64,000 bases of DNA, taken from the NCBI RefSeq assembly GCF_017815135.1, contig NZ_JAGJCF010000007.1:208460-272459 (forward strand). The letters are read 5' to 3'. This document shows, piece by piece, positions 1-8,808 of the stretch. Source of the stretch: Jiella mangrovi. GTDB lineage: Bacteria; Pseudomonadota; Alphaproteobacteria; Rhizobiales; Rhizobiaceae. Both the position numbers and the translations under genes were made by a program. The notes below the pieces were generated by a model. It searched no databases. It was not told the origin of the DNA and saw only the letters and a list, made by a program, of their open reading frames with translations. Within the stretch, counting starts at the first letter, position 1; each line of letters begins with the position of its first letter.

Positions 1-2250
1 GCCGAAGGACGCCGACAGCTGGTTGACCAGCTCGTGGACGCGGGCGATCGCCTTGTTGAAGGCGAGGCGCTCGATGTCGTCGGACACGCCCGCGACCGTC
101 CGGTGGACCGCCTTGCGGATATTCAGCGAGAGATCGTCACTGCCGGGGGTGGCCCTGGCGCCCGCTGCCGGAAGCTTCGGCGCGGCGTCGACGAACAGCC
201 GCCACAGCCGCTGGACGAAGCGGTGGGCGCCCTCGACGCCGGCCTCCGACCAGATCACGTCGCGGTCCGGCGGCGAGTCCGACAGGACGAACCAGCGGGC
301 CGTGTCGGCGCCGTAGGAGGCGATGATGTCGTCCGGATCGACGACGTTCTTCTTCGACTTCGACATCTTCTCGATGCCGCCGATCTCGATCGGGGCGTTG
401 GTGGAGATCCTTGTCGCGACCCGCTTGCCCTCGGTCTCGGAGAAGCGGACATCCACCGGCGGCACCCATTCGCGGCGGTCGCGATAGGTCTCGTGAACGA
501 CCATGCCTTGGGTGAAGAGGCCCTTGAAGGGCTCGTCGAGATCGAGATGACCGCATTCGCGCATCGCCCGCACGAAGAAGCGCGAGTAAAGGAGATGCAG
601 GATCGCATGCTCGATGCCGCCGATATACTGGTCCACCGGCAGCCAGGCATTGGCCGCCTGCGGGTCAGTCGGCTCGTCGGCGCGGGGCGCGGTGAAGCGG
701 GCGAAATACCACGAAGAGTCCACGAAGGTGTCCATCGTGTCTGTTTCACGTGAAGCATCGCCGCCGCATTGCGGGCAGGTGGCCTTGCGCCAGGTCGGGT
801 GCCGGTCGAGCGGATTGCCGGGTTTGTCGAAATCGATGTCCTCGGGCAGGACGATCGGCAGGTTCTCGCGCTTCTCCGGCACGACGCCGCAGCTCTCGCA
901 GTGGAGAACCGGGATCGGGCAGCCCCAGTAGCGCTGGCGCGAAATGCCCCAGTCGCGCAGGCGGTAGTTCACCTTGCGGCTCGCCTGGGGAGCGCCGAAA
1001 AGCTGGGTGGCCTCGAGCCTTTCGGCGACGGCCTCGAAGGCCTCGTCCGGCGTCTTGCCGTCGAGAAAGGCCGAATTGTAGATGACGCCGTCGTCCACAT
1101 AGGCCTTGTCGGCGACCGAAAAGGCGACCGGATCCTCGTGCGGCGGCAAGACGACGGGGCGCACGGGCAGGCCGTATTTGCGGGCGAAGTCGAGGTCGCG
1201 CTGGTCATGGGCCGGACAGCCGAAGACGGCGCCCGTGCCGTATTCCATCAGGACGAAATTGGCGACATAGACGGGCACCCGCCAGCTCTCGTCGAGCGGA
1301 TGCACCGCCTCGATGCCGGTCGCAACGCCCTTCTTCTCGGCGGTCTCGATCGCCGCGGCGGTGGTGCCGGTCTTGCGGGTCTCGGCGATGAAGGCGGCGA
1401 GCGCCGGGTTGCTCTCGGCGGCCTTGGCGGCGAGCGGATGATCGGGCGCAACCGCGATGAAGGACGCGCCATAGAGGGTGTCCGGCCGGGTGGTGAAGAC
1501 GGTGACGTCGTCGATGCCCGCGGGCGCCGTGTCCTTCGCCAGGGCCCAGCGCAGCATCAGCCCTTCCGACTTGCCGATCCAGTTCTTCTGCATCAGCCGG
1601 ACCTTTTCCGGCCATTCCGGCAGCCGGTCGAGCGCCGTCGACAGATCCTCGGCGAAATCGGTGATCTTGAAGAACCACTGGGTCAGCTCGCGGCTCTCGA
1701 CCTCGGCGCCCGAGCGCCAGCCCTTGCCGTCGATCACCTGCTCGTTGGCGAGAACGGTCATGTCGACCGGATCCCAGTTCACCTTCGACTTCTTGCGATA
1801 GGCGAGGCCCTTGGCGAGCAGGTCGAGGAACAGCATCTGCTGGCGGTGGTAGTAGTCGACGTCGCAGGTGGCGAACTCGCGCGACCAGTCGAGCGAAAGG
1901 CCCATCGATTTCAGCTGCTTGCGCATCGTGTCGATGTTCTCGTAGGTCCATTTCGCCGGATGGACCTTGTTCTGCATCGCGGCGTTTTCCGCCGGCATGC
2001 CGAAGGCGTCCCAGCCCATCGGATGCAGGACGTTGAAGCCCTTCGCCCGCTTGTAGCGCGCCACGACGTCGCCCAGCGCATAGTTGCGCACATGGCCCAT
2101 ATGAATGCGGCCCGACGGGTAGGGGAACATCTCGAGGACGTAGTATTTCTCGCCCGCAGCGTCGGTCTGCGTCTCGAAGAGTTTCGCCTCCGCCCAGGCC
2201 TTCTGCCATTTCGGCTCGGCGGTGCGGGGATTGTAGCGTTCGGTGGTCAT
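1..2250 (-). CDS. leuS: Leucyl-tRNA synthetase, 3' end cut by the window edge
   Basis: Class Ia aminoacyl-tRNA synthetase that charges tRNA-Leu in the cytosol. The gene reads leftward and leaves the window, so residues 1-750 are present; the family is about 850-880 long, so roughly the last 110-130 residues are missing. The HIGH-type signature HMGH is at residues 50-53 and KMSKS at 628-632, the two motifs needed to form leucyl-adenylate. The frame is open for all 750 codons from the ATG at 2250. Upstream and divergent is the PLP-homeostasis gene, an arrangement known from rhizobia, where leuS is followed by lptE, holA, parB and parA; this suggests the replication origin lies to the left (inference). 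A ParB-site-like palindrome is embedded at 742-757. Confidence 0.97.
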   Translation of the reverse strand, partial: MTTERYNPRTAEPKWQKAWAEAKLFETQTDAAGEKYYVLEMFPYPSGRIHMGHVRNYALGDVVARYKRAKGFNVLHPMGWDAFGMPAENAAMQNKVHPAKWTYENIDTMRKQLKSMGLSLDWSREFATCDVDYYHRQQMLFLDLLAKGLAYRKKSKVNWDPVDMTVLANEQVIDGKGWRSGAEVESRELTQWFFKITDFAEDLSTALDRLPEWPEKVRLMQKNWIGKSEGLMLRWALAKDTAPAGIDDVTVFTTRPDTLYGASFIAVAPDHPLAAKAAESNPALAAFIAETRKTGTTAAAIETAEKKGVATGIEAVHPLDESWRVPVYVANFVLMEYGTGAVFGCPAHDQRDLDFARKYGLPVRPVVLPPHEDPVAFSVADKAYVDDGVIYNSAFLDGKTPDEAFEAVAERLEATQLFGAPQASRKVNYRLRDWGISRQRYWGCPIPVLHCESCGVVPEKRENLPIVLPEDIDFDKPGNPLDRHPTWRKATCPQCGGDASRETDTMDTFVDSSWYFARFTAPRADEPTDPQAANAWLPVDQYIGGIEHAILHLLYSRFFVRAMRECGHLDLDEPFKGLFTQGMVVHETYRDRREWVPPVDVRFSETEGKRVATRISTNAPIEIGGIEKMSKSKKNVVDPDDIIASYGADTARWFVLSDSPPDRDVIWSEAGVEGAHRFVQRLWRLFVDAAPKLPAAGARATPGSDDLSLNIRKAVHRTVAGVSDDIERLAFNKAIARVHELVNQLSASFG
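742..757. other. parS-like ParB binding site inside leuS
   Basis: TGTTTCACGTGAAGCA matches the widely conserved bacterial parS consensus TGTTTCACGTGAAACA at 15 of 16 positions. Read in the leuS direction it encodes Asp-Ala-Ser-Arg-Glu-Thr with the codons GCT TCA CGT GAA ACA, AT-richer choices than most of the gene. parS sites seed the ParB complex that directs origin segregation. Two further sites of this type lie at 16813 and 40292. Confidence 0.6.
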
Positions 2251-2492
2251 GTCGGGCATCTCGTCGAAAATGTCGGCGCAGAACGGCTCGGGCGTTCCGT
2301 CAGAAAACTGAAGCAAGGGGTTATCCGCGCGCGGCGCAAAGCGCAACGCCGGCCTTCCCAAGCGGTGTCACGAACGGCATAAATCGGATCATGTGGGCAG
2401 AAGCAGCGGGCGCCGAGGCCAGCCGGCGCCGCCGCGGAGGATGAGCCACCGCGGCCCTGGCAAGGGCTTTGCCTTCATTCGGAGTGACAACG

Positions 2493-2582
2493 ATGTGGAT
2501 GATTCCACTGACGGTCACGCTTAGAGTGAAACGGACCCGGAGCGGCTGGCTGGTCGAACTCCGGGTCCAGATCATCACCTGA
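2493..2582 (+). CDS. Possible 29-residue basic small protein
   Basis: I do not recognise this product. A short open frame (start MWMIPLTVTLRVKRTRSGW, ending VQIIT) begins 9 nt after GGAG, a reasonable Shine-Dalgarno, in the leuS/yggS intergenic region. The peptide alternates hydrophobic and basic residues, as an amphipathic strand would. The frame contains a perfect 10-bp inverted repeat, GGACCCGGAG (2533-2542) with CTCCGGGTCC (2559-2568), so the alternative is a structured leader of the downstream gene rather than a coding sequence. The rest of the 2251-2670 gap shows nothing I can support. Confidence 0.3.
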   Translation: MWMIPLTVTLRVKRTRSGWLVELRVQIIT

Positions 2583-2670
2583 GCGACGGGTGCTGAGGTT
2601 TCTGCCTCAGTACCCACTCCGGCAAGATAATCCGGAAATCTTTCCGCATCAAGAAAGCGCGACAACACTC

Positions 2671-3342
2671 ATGACAGACCACCTCACCGGCTACGACGAC
2701 GTCCGCGAACGCATCGCCAAGGCTGCCGCCGGTGTCGGCCGCACCGCCGACGCCGTCACGCTCGTCGCCGTCTCCAAAACCCATGGCGAGGACGCGATCC
2801 TGCCGGTCATCGAGGCCGGCCAGCGGGTGTTCGGCGAGAACAAGGTGCAGGAGAGCCAAGCCAAGTGGCCGAGCCTGAAGGAGCGCTTCCCGGACATCGA
2901 GTTGCGGCTGATCGGGCCGCTGCAGTCCAACAAGACGGCGGATGCGGTGGCGCTGTTCGACGTGATCGAGAGCGTCGACCGGGAGAAGATCGCCCGGGAA
3001 ATCGCCAAAGAGATCAACAAGCAGGGCAGGGCACCCCGGCTCTACGTTCAGGTCAATACCGGCGAGGAGCCTCAGAAGGCCGGTATCCTGCCGGCCGAGG
3101 CGGTGGCCTTCGTCGCCCGCTGCCGCAAGGAGCATGGGCTCGCCATCGAGGGCCTGATGTGCATTCCGCCGGCCGACGAAAATCCCGGCCCGCATTTCGC
3201 GCTTTTGAAGAAGTTAGCCGGCGAAACAGGCATCGAGAACCTATCGATGGGCATGTCCGGCGACTTCGAGACAGCCGTCGAGATGGGCGCAACCTCGGTG
3301 CGGGTCGGCTCGGCGATCTTCGGGGCGCGCGATTACGGCTAG
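2671..3342 (+). CDS. yggS: YggS/PLPBP-family pyridoxal phosphate homeostasis protein
   Basis: Single-domain cytosolic protein of 223 residues with the alanine-racemase-like TIM barrel. It holds pyridoxal 5'-phosphate without known catalysis and buffers B6 vitamers and amino/keto acid pools. The Schiff-base lysine is K36 in VAVSKT; other family hallmarks seen are FGENKVQE, HLIGPLQSNK-type text (RLIGPLQSNK), GLMCIPP, LSMGMSGDF and a final VRVGSAIFG phosphate-binding segment. I chose the ATG at 2671 because the family starts just before the first helix; an in-frame ATG at 2590 would add 27 unconserved residues. It is divergent from leuS and followed by a terminator-like hairpin, so it is probably monocistronic. 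Confidence 0.95.
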   Translation: MTDHLTGYDDVRERIAKAAAGVGRTADAVTLVAVSKTHGEDAILPVIEAGQRVFGENKVQESQAKWPSLKERFPDIELRLIGPLQSNKTADAVALFDVIESVDREKIAREIAKEINKQGRAPRLYVQVNTGEEPQKAGILPAEAVAFVARCRKEHGLAIEGLMCIPPADENPGPHFALLKKLAGETGIENLSMGMSGDFETAVEMGATSVRVGSAIFGARDYG

Positions 3343-3345
3343 GGT

Positions 3346-3381
3346 CTGCGGCGCTTCGCTTTTTGCGACGAAGCCCCGCAG
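3346..3381 (+). terminator. Hairpin just after yggS
   Basis: CTGCGG-c-GCTTCG pairs with CGAAGC-c-CCGCAG (12 pairs, one C-C mismatch) around a T-rich 10-nt loop, starting 4 nt after the yggS stop. There is no T-tract after the stem, so it could also be a 3'-end stabilising hairpin. Confidence 0.45.
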
Positions 3382-3647
3382 CTGAGGTCTCCATCCCGCA
3401 GGCCGCGGACCATGTGGAATGCGGTCTCTCACCTGCAAAGCTTCCGAAGGGGCAGGGCGGCGTTCGAATTGATCTGCAATCCTTAGTTTATTGGAATCGT
3501 CCCAACGCCAAATGTAAGACATTGGCCAGTCTGGATTCGTTCCAGCCAAGGGCCGCTCCGGGGGGAAGCGGTTCGTCTTCTGTCCGAGCTTGAAGCGCCG
3601 GGCGGTCTGACGGCCCGTCCGCCATTCCGCCGGCGGGAGAATCCACC
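3382..3647 (+). promoter_or_regulatory. Leader of the flavoprotein dehydrogenase operon
   Basis: No gene is visible here. The best promoter-like pair is TTGATC (3469-3474) and TGGAAT (3492-3497) with a 17-bp spacer, about 150 nt before the first gene of the operon. This is a weak sequence match only. Confidence 0.25.
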
Positions 3648-4376
3648 ATGAATCGCCGCACATTCTTGACCACGACGGCCGTCGGGCTGGTCGCGCTCGC
3701 CTCCGGCGTGGCGCAGGCCCGCAGCATTTCCGGGGCCGTTCCCTGGGAAGCCTTCGCCGGCGAACCACCGACGCCGGTGACGCCCGGCGGCTGGCATTTC
3801 TTCCAGCCGCGCGAGGTGGTGCTGATGGAGGCGATCGTCGATCGGCTGATTCCCGCCGACGATCTTTCGCCATCGGGCCGCGACTGCGGCTGCGTCGTCT
3901 ATGTCGACCGGCAGCTCGCCGGCTCCTTCGGCGAAGCGGCCCGGCTCTACATGAAAGGGCCGTTCCTGCCCGGCCTGCCCACCCAGGGCTATCAGAATTC
4001 GCTCACCCCCGCCGGCCGCTACCGCGCCGGCCTCGCCGCCTTCGACAAGGCGGTGAGCGACACCTTCGGCGGGCGCTTCGAGACGCTGAGCCCGGGAAAG
4101 CAGGATCAGGCGCTTTCCGAGCTTGAAACCGGCAAGCTCAAGCTTTCCGGCAAGGTCGACGGCAAGGGGTTCTTCGCGCTCGTTCTCGAAAACACCATGG
4201 AAGGCTTCTTCGCCGACCCCGTCCATGGCGGCAATCGCGACATGGCCTCGTGGAAGATGATCGGCTTTCCTGGCGCGCGGTACGACTATCGCGACTGGGT
4301 CGATCAGCACGACAAGCCCTATCCGCGGGGGCCCGTCTCCATCCTCGGCAACATCGTTCAAGCGAAGGCGGGCTGA
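3648..4376 (+). CDS. Gluconate 2-dehydrogenase subunit 3 family protein (Tat-exported)
   Basis: Small subunit of a membrane-associated periplasmic flavoprotein dehydrogenase. The 242-residue protein starts with a twin-arginine signal (MNRRTFLTTTAVGLVALASG, RRTFL motif) ending near AQA-RS, so it is probably exported folded and carries the partner flavoprotein with it, as described for the FAD-dependent gluconate, glucose and fructose dehydrogenases. The mature part contains the family-typical EAIVDRLIPAD segment near residue 65 and NTMEGFFADP near 180. It is followed 3 nt later by the GMC flavoprotein gene and then the cytochrome gene, the standard three-subunit order. The substrate cannot be read from the sequence. 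Confidence 0.9.
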   Translation: MNRRTFLTTTAVGLVALASGVAQARSISGAVPWEAFAGEPPTPVTPGGWHFFQPREVVLMEAIVDRLIPADDLSPSGRDCGCVVYVDRQLAGSFGEAARLYMKGPFLPGLPTQGYQNSLTPAGRYRAGLAAFDKAVSDTFGGRFETLSPGKQDQALSELETGKLKLSGKVDGKGFFALVLENTMEGFFADPVHGGNRDMASWKMIGFPGARYDYRDWVDQHDKPYPRGPVSILGNIVQAKAG

Positions 4377-4379
4377 CCC

Positions 4380-6143
4380 ATGACCACCATCCTTCCGAAA
4401 AAAGACGTCGTCATCATCGGGCTCGGCTGGACCGGCTCGATCCTCGCCAACGAGCTGGCGGATGAAGGCCTCGACATCGTCGCCCTCGAGCGCGGCCCCT
4501 GGCGCGACACGGCCACCGACTTCAACATCGCCTACATGCAGGACGAGCTGCGCTACGCGATCCGCAAGGATCTCTTCCTGCATGCCAGCGAAGAAGCCAT
4601 GACCATGCGCAACAACACGTCGGAAACGGCGCTGCCCATGCGCGACTACGGCTCCTTCCTGCCCGGACGCGGCGTCGGCGGCGCCGGCGTCCACTGGAAC
4701 GGCCACACCTGGCGCTTCTACGACAGCGACTTCGAGCTCAAGAGCCATCTCACCGAGCGCTACGGCGCCGATCGCCTCGCCGATCTGACGATCGAGGATT
4801 GGGGCGTCACCGGCCGCGAGCTCGAACATTCCTACGATCGCTTCGAGCAGCTGGCGGGCATTTCCGGCAAGGCCGGCAATATCGACGGCAGGATCGAGGA
4901 GGGCGGCAATCCGTTCGAATCGCCGCGCAAGCGGGATTATCCGCTGCCGCCGAACCGCATGCCCTACGGCCCGGCGCTGTTTGCCGACGCGGCGAAATCG
5001 GCGGGCTTCCATCCCTTTCCGACGCCGGCGGCGAACCTGTCGCAGAACTACGTCAACCCGCTCGGCGTCGCCATGGGCCAGTGCTCCTATTGCGGCTTCT
5101 GCGAGCGCTTCGCCTGCGCCAACTATTCGAAATCCTCACCCCAGACCTGCGTCCTGCCGGTCTTGATGCGCAAGCCCAATTTCGAGCTGCGCTCGAACTC
5201 CGACGTGCGCAAGATCGAGCTGGCCAAGGACGGCAAGACGGCGCGCGGCGTCACCTATGTCGACACGTCGGGCCGCGAGTTCTTCCAGCCGGCCGATCTC
5301 GTCCTCGTCTGCGCCTATGCGCTGCACAACGTCCGCCTGATGCTCCTGTCGGGCATCGGGCAGCCCTATGACCCGGCGACGGGAGAAGGCACGACCGGCC
5401 GCAACTACTGCTACCAGACCAATGCCGGGGTGACGGTCTTCTTCGACGACAAGAATTTCAATCCCTTCATCGCCGGCGGCGCGATCGGCCAGACCGCCGA
5501 CGATTTCAACGGCGATTCCTTCGATCATTCCGCCCTCGATTTCGTCGGTGGCGGCGGCATCAACTGCATCCCGACCAGCGGCCGGCCGATCCAGCACCGG
5601 CCGGTGCCGAAGGGCACGCCGAAATGGGGCTCGGCCTGGAAGAAGGCGACGAAAGAGGCCTATCAGTCGACGCTTTCCTTCGGCGTCCAGGGCTCGAGCT
5701 ACGCCGCGCGCGGCAACTACCTCTCCCTCGACCCGACCTACAAGGACCGTTACGGCGTGCCGCTTCTCAGGATGACCTTCGACTTCCCCGACAACGACAT
5801 CCGCATGTCGCATTATCTGTCGGACCGGGCCCTGGAGATCGCCAAGGCGATGGGCGGCCGCGAGATCGCCGAGGCCCGCCGCGACAAGAGCTGGAACTCG
5901 GTGCCCTATCAGAGCACCCACAATACCGGCGGCGCGATCATGGGCTCGGATCCGACGAAGAGCGCGCTGAACAAGTATCTGCAGAGCTGGGACGTCGCCA
6001 ACGTCTTCGTCATCGGCGCCTCGGCCTTCCCGCAGAATGCCGGCAAGAACCCGACGGGCACCGTCGGCGCGCTCGCCTACTGGGCCGCCGACGCCATCCG
6101 CAACCAGTATCTGCGCAATCCGGGCAAAGGGCTCGTCGGCTGA
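4380..6143 (+). CDS. GMC-family flavoprotein dehydrogenase, catalytic subunit
   Basis: FAD-dependent catalytic subunit (587 residues) of a three-component periplasmic alcohol/sugar dehydrogenase. The dinucleotide-binding G-x-G-x-x-G is at residues 14-19 (GLGWTG). The GMC catalytic pair is H514 (STHNTGG) and N557 (KNPTGTVGAL). A cysteine cluster C235-x2-C238-x2-C241-x4-C246 with a further Cys about ten residues on resembles the iron-sulfur-binding region reported for bacterial FAD glucose dehydrogenases. It has no signal peptide of its own, consistent with hitch-hiking on the Tat signal of the small subunit. Its stop overlaps the cytochrome start (TGATG). Gluconate, 2-ketogluconate, glucose, fructose or sorbitol are all possible substrates. 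Confidence 0.92.
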   Translation: MTTILPKKDVVIIGLGWTGSILANELADEGLDIVALERGPWRDTATDFNIAYMQDELRYAIRKDLFLHASEEAMTMRNNTSETALPMRDYGSFLPGRGVGGAGVHWNGHTWRFYDSDFELKSHLTERYGADRLADLTIEDWGVTGRELEHSYDRFEQLAGISGKAGNIDGRIEEGGNPFESPRKRDYPLPPNRMPYGPALFADAAKSAGFHPFPTPAANLSQNYVNPLGVAMGQCSYCGFCERFACANYSKSSPQTCVLPVLMRKPNFELRSNSDVRKIELAKDGKTARGVTYVDTSGREFFQPADLVLVCAYALHNVRLMLLSGIGQPYDPATGEGTTGRNYCYQTNAGVTVFFDDKNFNPFIAGGAIGQTADDFNGDSFDHSALDFVGGGGINCIPTSGRPIQHRPVPKGTPKWGSAWKKATKEAYQSTLSFGVQGSSYAARGNYLSLDPTYKDRYGVPLLRMTFDFPDNDIRMSHYLSDRALEIAKAMGGREIAEARRDKSWNSVPYQSTHNTGGAIMGSDPTKSALNKYLQSWDVANVFVIGASAFPQNAGKNPTGTVGALAYWAADAIRNQYLRNPGKGLVG

Positions 6144-7366
6144 TGAAAACGCTTCTGTCTCTCGCGCTGGCCACGAGCGCGCTGGCGAGCCCGGCCACGG
6201 CCGCCGACCTCCAGTCCTTCCAGGTCGAGAAGGGCCATTATCAGGCGATCCTCGGCGATTGTGCCGCCTGCCACTCCAAGGCCGGCGGCAAGCTTTACTC
6301 CGGCGGCGAGCCGCTGGAAACGCCCTTCGGCACGCTGGTGCCGCCGAACATCACGCCGGACCGCGAGACCGGCATCGGCGCCTGGACCAAGGCGGATTTC
6401 CGCAATACCATGAAGAACGGCGTCGGCAAGGACGGCAAGCACCTCTACCCGGCGATGCCCTATCCCAGCTATCATCTGATGCCCGACGAGGACGTCGACG
6501 ATCTCTGGGCCTATCTCCAGACGGTCGAGCCGGTGCACCATGCGGTGGAGGCCAACCAGCTGCCATTTCCGTTCAACCAGCGGATCGTGATGCGGGGCTG
6601 GAACTGGCTGAATTTCGAGCCCGAGCCCTTCCAGCCGGATGAAAAGCAATCGGCTGAATGGAACCGGGGCGCCTATCTCGTCCAGGGTCCGGGGCACTGC
6701 GGCACCTGCCACACGCCGAAATCGGCGCTGGGCGCCGACGAGAGCGACGCCGCGCTTCAGGGCGCGACGCTGCAGGGCTGGTACGCGCCGAACATCACCG
6801 GGCAAAAGCGCATCGGCATCGGCGACTGGTCCAAGAATCAGATCGTGGCCTATCTCAAGACCGGCTCGAACGGCCACGCCATCGCCGCCGGTCCGATGGT
6901 CGAGGCCATTCAGGATTCGACCTCGCAGATGAAGGACGACGACCTCCAGGCGATCGCCACCTATCTCCTGTCGGTGAAGGCTGACGACGAGGACGGCGGC
7001 GGCGAGCAGCCGAAACCGCTGGCATCCGACGATAGTCAGATGAAGGCGGGCGCCGAGATCTACCGGACCAGCTGCGCGGCCTGTCACGGCATGGACGGCA
7101 AGGGCGCCGAGCATCTGTTCCCGGCGCTCGCCGGCAGTGCAGCGGTGCAGCAGGACGACGTCTCGACCCTGATCCACGTCATCCTCGCCGGCGCGAAGGG
7201 GCCCTATACCAAGGACCGGCCGACGGCGCCGGCCATGCCCTCCTTCGCCTTCCATCTGAGCGATGAGCAGGTGGCCGACGTCGCCACCTATATCCGCAAC
7301 GACTGGGGCAATGCCGCCCCGGCGGTATCCGCCGATGCGGTCGGAGATGCGCGCGGCGCGGATTGA
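6143..7366 (+). CDS. Triheme cytochrome c subunit of the dehydrogenase complex
   Basis: Periplasmic electron-transfer subunit of 407 residues that passes electrons from the flavoprotein to the quinone pool or an oxidase. It starts with a Sec signal peptide (MKTLLSLALATSALASPATA) and has three heme-attachment motifs: C40-AAC-H44, C186-GTC-H190 and C311-AAC-H315, each at the head of a cytochrome c domain of about 120 residues. This matches the alcohol/gluconate dehydrogenase cytochrome subunit family. No C-terminal membrane helix is obvious, since the tail ends GDARGAD. The start ATG overlaps the stop of the GMC gene, so the two are translationally coupled. Confidence 0.93.
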   Translation: MKTLLSLALATSALASPATAADLQSFQVEKGHYQAILGDCAACHSKAGGKLYSGGEPLETPFGTLVPPNITPDRETGIGAWTKADFRNTMKNGVGKDGKHLYPAMPYPSYHLMPDEDVDDLWAYLQTVEPVHHAVEANQLPFPFNQRIVMRGWNWLNFEPEPFQPDEKQSAEWNRGAYLVQGPGHCGTCHTPKSALGADESDAALQGATLQGWYAPNITGQKRIGIGDWSKNQIVAYLKTGSNGHAIAAGPMVEAIQDSTSQMKDDDLQAIATYLLSVKADDEDGGGEQPKPLASDDSQMKAGAEIYRTSCAACHGMDGKGAEHLFPALAGSAAVQQDDVSTLIHVILAGAKGPYTKDRPTAPAMPSFAFHLSDEQVADVATYIRNDWGNAAPAVSADAVGDARGAD

Positions 7367-7440
7367 GGTCCTGGCGTTCCTTGCGGCGCCGACCTCCGGT
7401 CGGCTCAGGGGGCACTGATCCCCGCCTTCGCGGCGATTGA

Positions 7441-7469
7441 CGGTGTCCGATCGGATCGGTCGGACACCG
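7441..7469. terminator. Intergenic hairpin between convergent genes
   Basis: A perfect 10-bp stem, CGGTGTCCGA with TCGGACACCG, and a 9-nt loop lie between the cytochrome gene (plus) and the DedA gene (minus). Such a placement fits a bidirectional terminator, although neither side has a T-tract. Confidence 0.45.
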
Positions 7470-7514
7470 CAGGAGACCAGCCGGAAACGCCCTGAGCGAG
7501 AGGCGAGCCGGTGG

Positions 7515-8183
7515 TCAGTCGAGCCGGTCGGGCGCGGCTCCCGGCTCGACGACGGCGCTCGTGACGGCCGCCGCCCGCCGCCTTCGGCGCCAGTACCAGA
7601 GACCGGCTGCGACCAGCGACACGACCATCACCGCATCGGCGACGTGAAACGCCATGTGGAGGGCCGGGCTGTCGCCCCAGTGCTGGCCGAGGAGCTTGCC
7701 CAGCCAGGCAAGGCCGAGGCACCAGATGAAGGAGCCGGCGAAGGTGTAGGCGTGAAACTTCAGCTGGTTCATGTGGGCCATGCCGGCGGGCAGGGCGATG
7801 AAGGTACGCACCACCGGCAGCATGCGGGAAAAGAACGTCGCCGAGGCGCCGTAGCGGGCAAAGAACCGCTCTGCCATGCCAAGCTCGTCGATGCCGAACA
7901 TGGAGCGCCGGGTCATCCGCCCGATCAACTTTCGCCCGCCTCGCGCGCCGACGGCATAGGCGACCCATGAGCCCAGATTGGAGCCGAGGGCCCCGGCAAG
8001 CGCGACTTCCCAAAGCTCGAACCGCCCGGTCGAGACGAGATAGCCCGCAAAGGGCATGACGATCTCGGAGGGGATCGGCAGGCAGGCCGATTCGAGCGCC
8101 ATCAACAGGACGATCCCGGGAAGACCGAGCGCCGAGATGATGTCGAGGAGCCAGGACGAGATGGTGGCGAGGATCGAGGACAT
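7515..8183 (-). CDS. DedA-family inner-membrane protein
   Basis: Polytopic membrane protein of 222 residues of the DedA/VTT (SNARE-associated) family, whose members are undecaprenyl-phosphate or phospholipid scramblases/flippases and affect envelope homeostasis. Visible hallmarks are an N-terminal re-entrant segment with ESACLPIPSE, the glycine-rich stretch ALGSNLGSWVAYAVGARGG, and FFSRMLPVVRTFIALPAGM with the conserved arginines, followed by a hydrophobic helix with FAGSFIWCLGLAWLG. The C-terminus ends in a basic cytoplasmic tail (WRRRRRAAAV). Upstream lies a dispersed repeat element, so its promoter is probably within 8184-8215. Confidence 0.92.
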   Translation of the reverse strand: MSSILATISSWLLDIISALGLPGIVLLMALESACLPIPSEIVMPFAGYLVSTGRFELWEVALAGALGSNLGSWVAYAVGARGGRKLIGRMTRRSMFGIDELGMAERFFARYGASATFFSRMLPVVRTFIALPAGMAHMNQLKFHAYTFAGSFIWCLGLAWLGKLLGQHWGDSPALHMAFHVADAVMVVSLVAAGLWYWRRRRRAAAVTSAVVEPGAAPDRLD

Positions 8184-8218
8184 GAGGTGTTCCGCGGAGA
8201 CGACAATGTCCCGCTAAC

Positions 8219-8575
8219 GCATCGGCCTGAAAATCGGGATCGATTTTCGGAAAGCACGATGCGGTGATTCAGTGCATTAGAGCGTTCTTTGTGCGTTCAT
8301 TCTGACGCGCGACATTCTCGTCGAACGGCGCATATCGAGTGCCTGACACTCCGAGATCAGGCGTCCGCTTTTATCGCGCTCGTCATGCTCGGGCTCCGTC
8401 CCGAGCATCCAGTGCACCGGTTAAGCTTCTGTTGTGTCGAACGTTTCTGGATTCTCGGGACGGGGCCCGAGAATGACGAAGCGTCGAATGCTGCGCCTTA
8501 TCGATCAAGTCGTGGCCGGCCCTCGAGGATCGTGTCGTGCAGTGTGGCGTCCATTCGGACACGCACGGCGCCCTA
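8219..8575 (+). repeat. Dispersed palindromic repeat, copy 1
   Basis: First of three copies (others at 21350 and 26036, same strand). Modules in order: a 5' hairpin (8226-8250, CCTGAAAATCG / CGATTTTCGG), a variable middle, then two 31-bp arms in inverted orientation (8381-8411 and 8448-8478), each itself a hairpin built on CTCGGG/CCCGAG, then a conserved tail containing TCGTGGCCGGCCCTCGAGG. Copy 1 is bracketed by the direct repeat CTAACGCAT (8214-8222 and 8573-8581). No coding function is visible. It resembles the mosaic palindromic elements of rhizobial genomes, but I cannot assign a named family. Confidence 0.85.
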
Positions 8576-8732
8576 ACGCATGGACATGCCGAAGGATAGC
8601 ACCCGCCACCATACGATTTGGTATAGTTTTGCGGGTGATCCAACCGGATCGATGCCGCCGCGCTCGTCAGGCGGGCGCAGGCCCGCAGCGCCCCGCTCAG
8701 CGCCGTCAGCCTCGGGCTCGGGCTCGTCCCGA

Positions 8733-8760
8733 GGTGGCGGATTTGGGTCTTTCCGCCACC
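8733..8760 (-). terminator. Hairpin downstream of the TonB-dependent receptor
   Basis: A perfect 9-bp stem, GGTGGCGGA with TCCGCCACC, and a 10-nt loop lie about 50 nt beyond the receptor stop. No T-run follows on either strand. Another weak hairpin (CACCCGC/GCGGGTG) lies at about 8600-8635. Confidence 0.4.
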
Positions 8761-8808
8761 GCCAGCCTGGCGTGGCAGGTTTCCCGGCCGCTTCGCCGGT
8801 CCCTCACT

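Noticed and set aside
769..2382. 537-codon plus-strand frame
   Set aside because: It runs antisense to leuS and has the Arg/Gly/Ala/Val-heavy composition of a GC-rich shadow frame; leuS has all synthetase motifs.
8289..8643. Short frames inside the dispersed repeats
   Set aside because: Similar peptides recur at all three copies because the DNA is repeated; they change with indels and have no ribosome sites.
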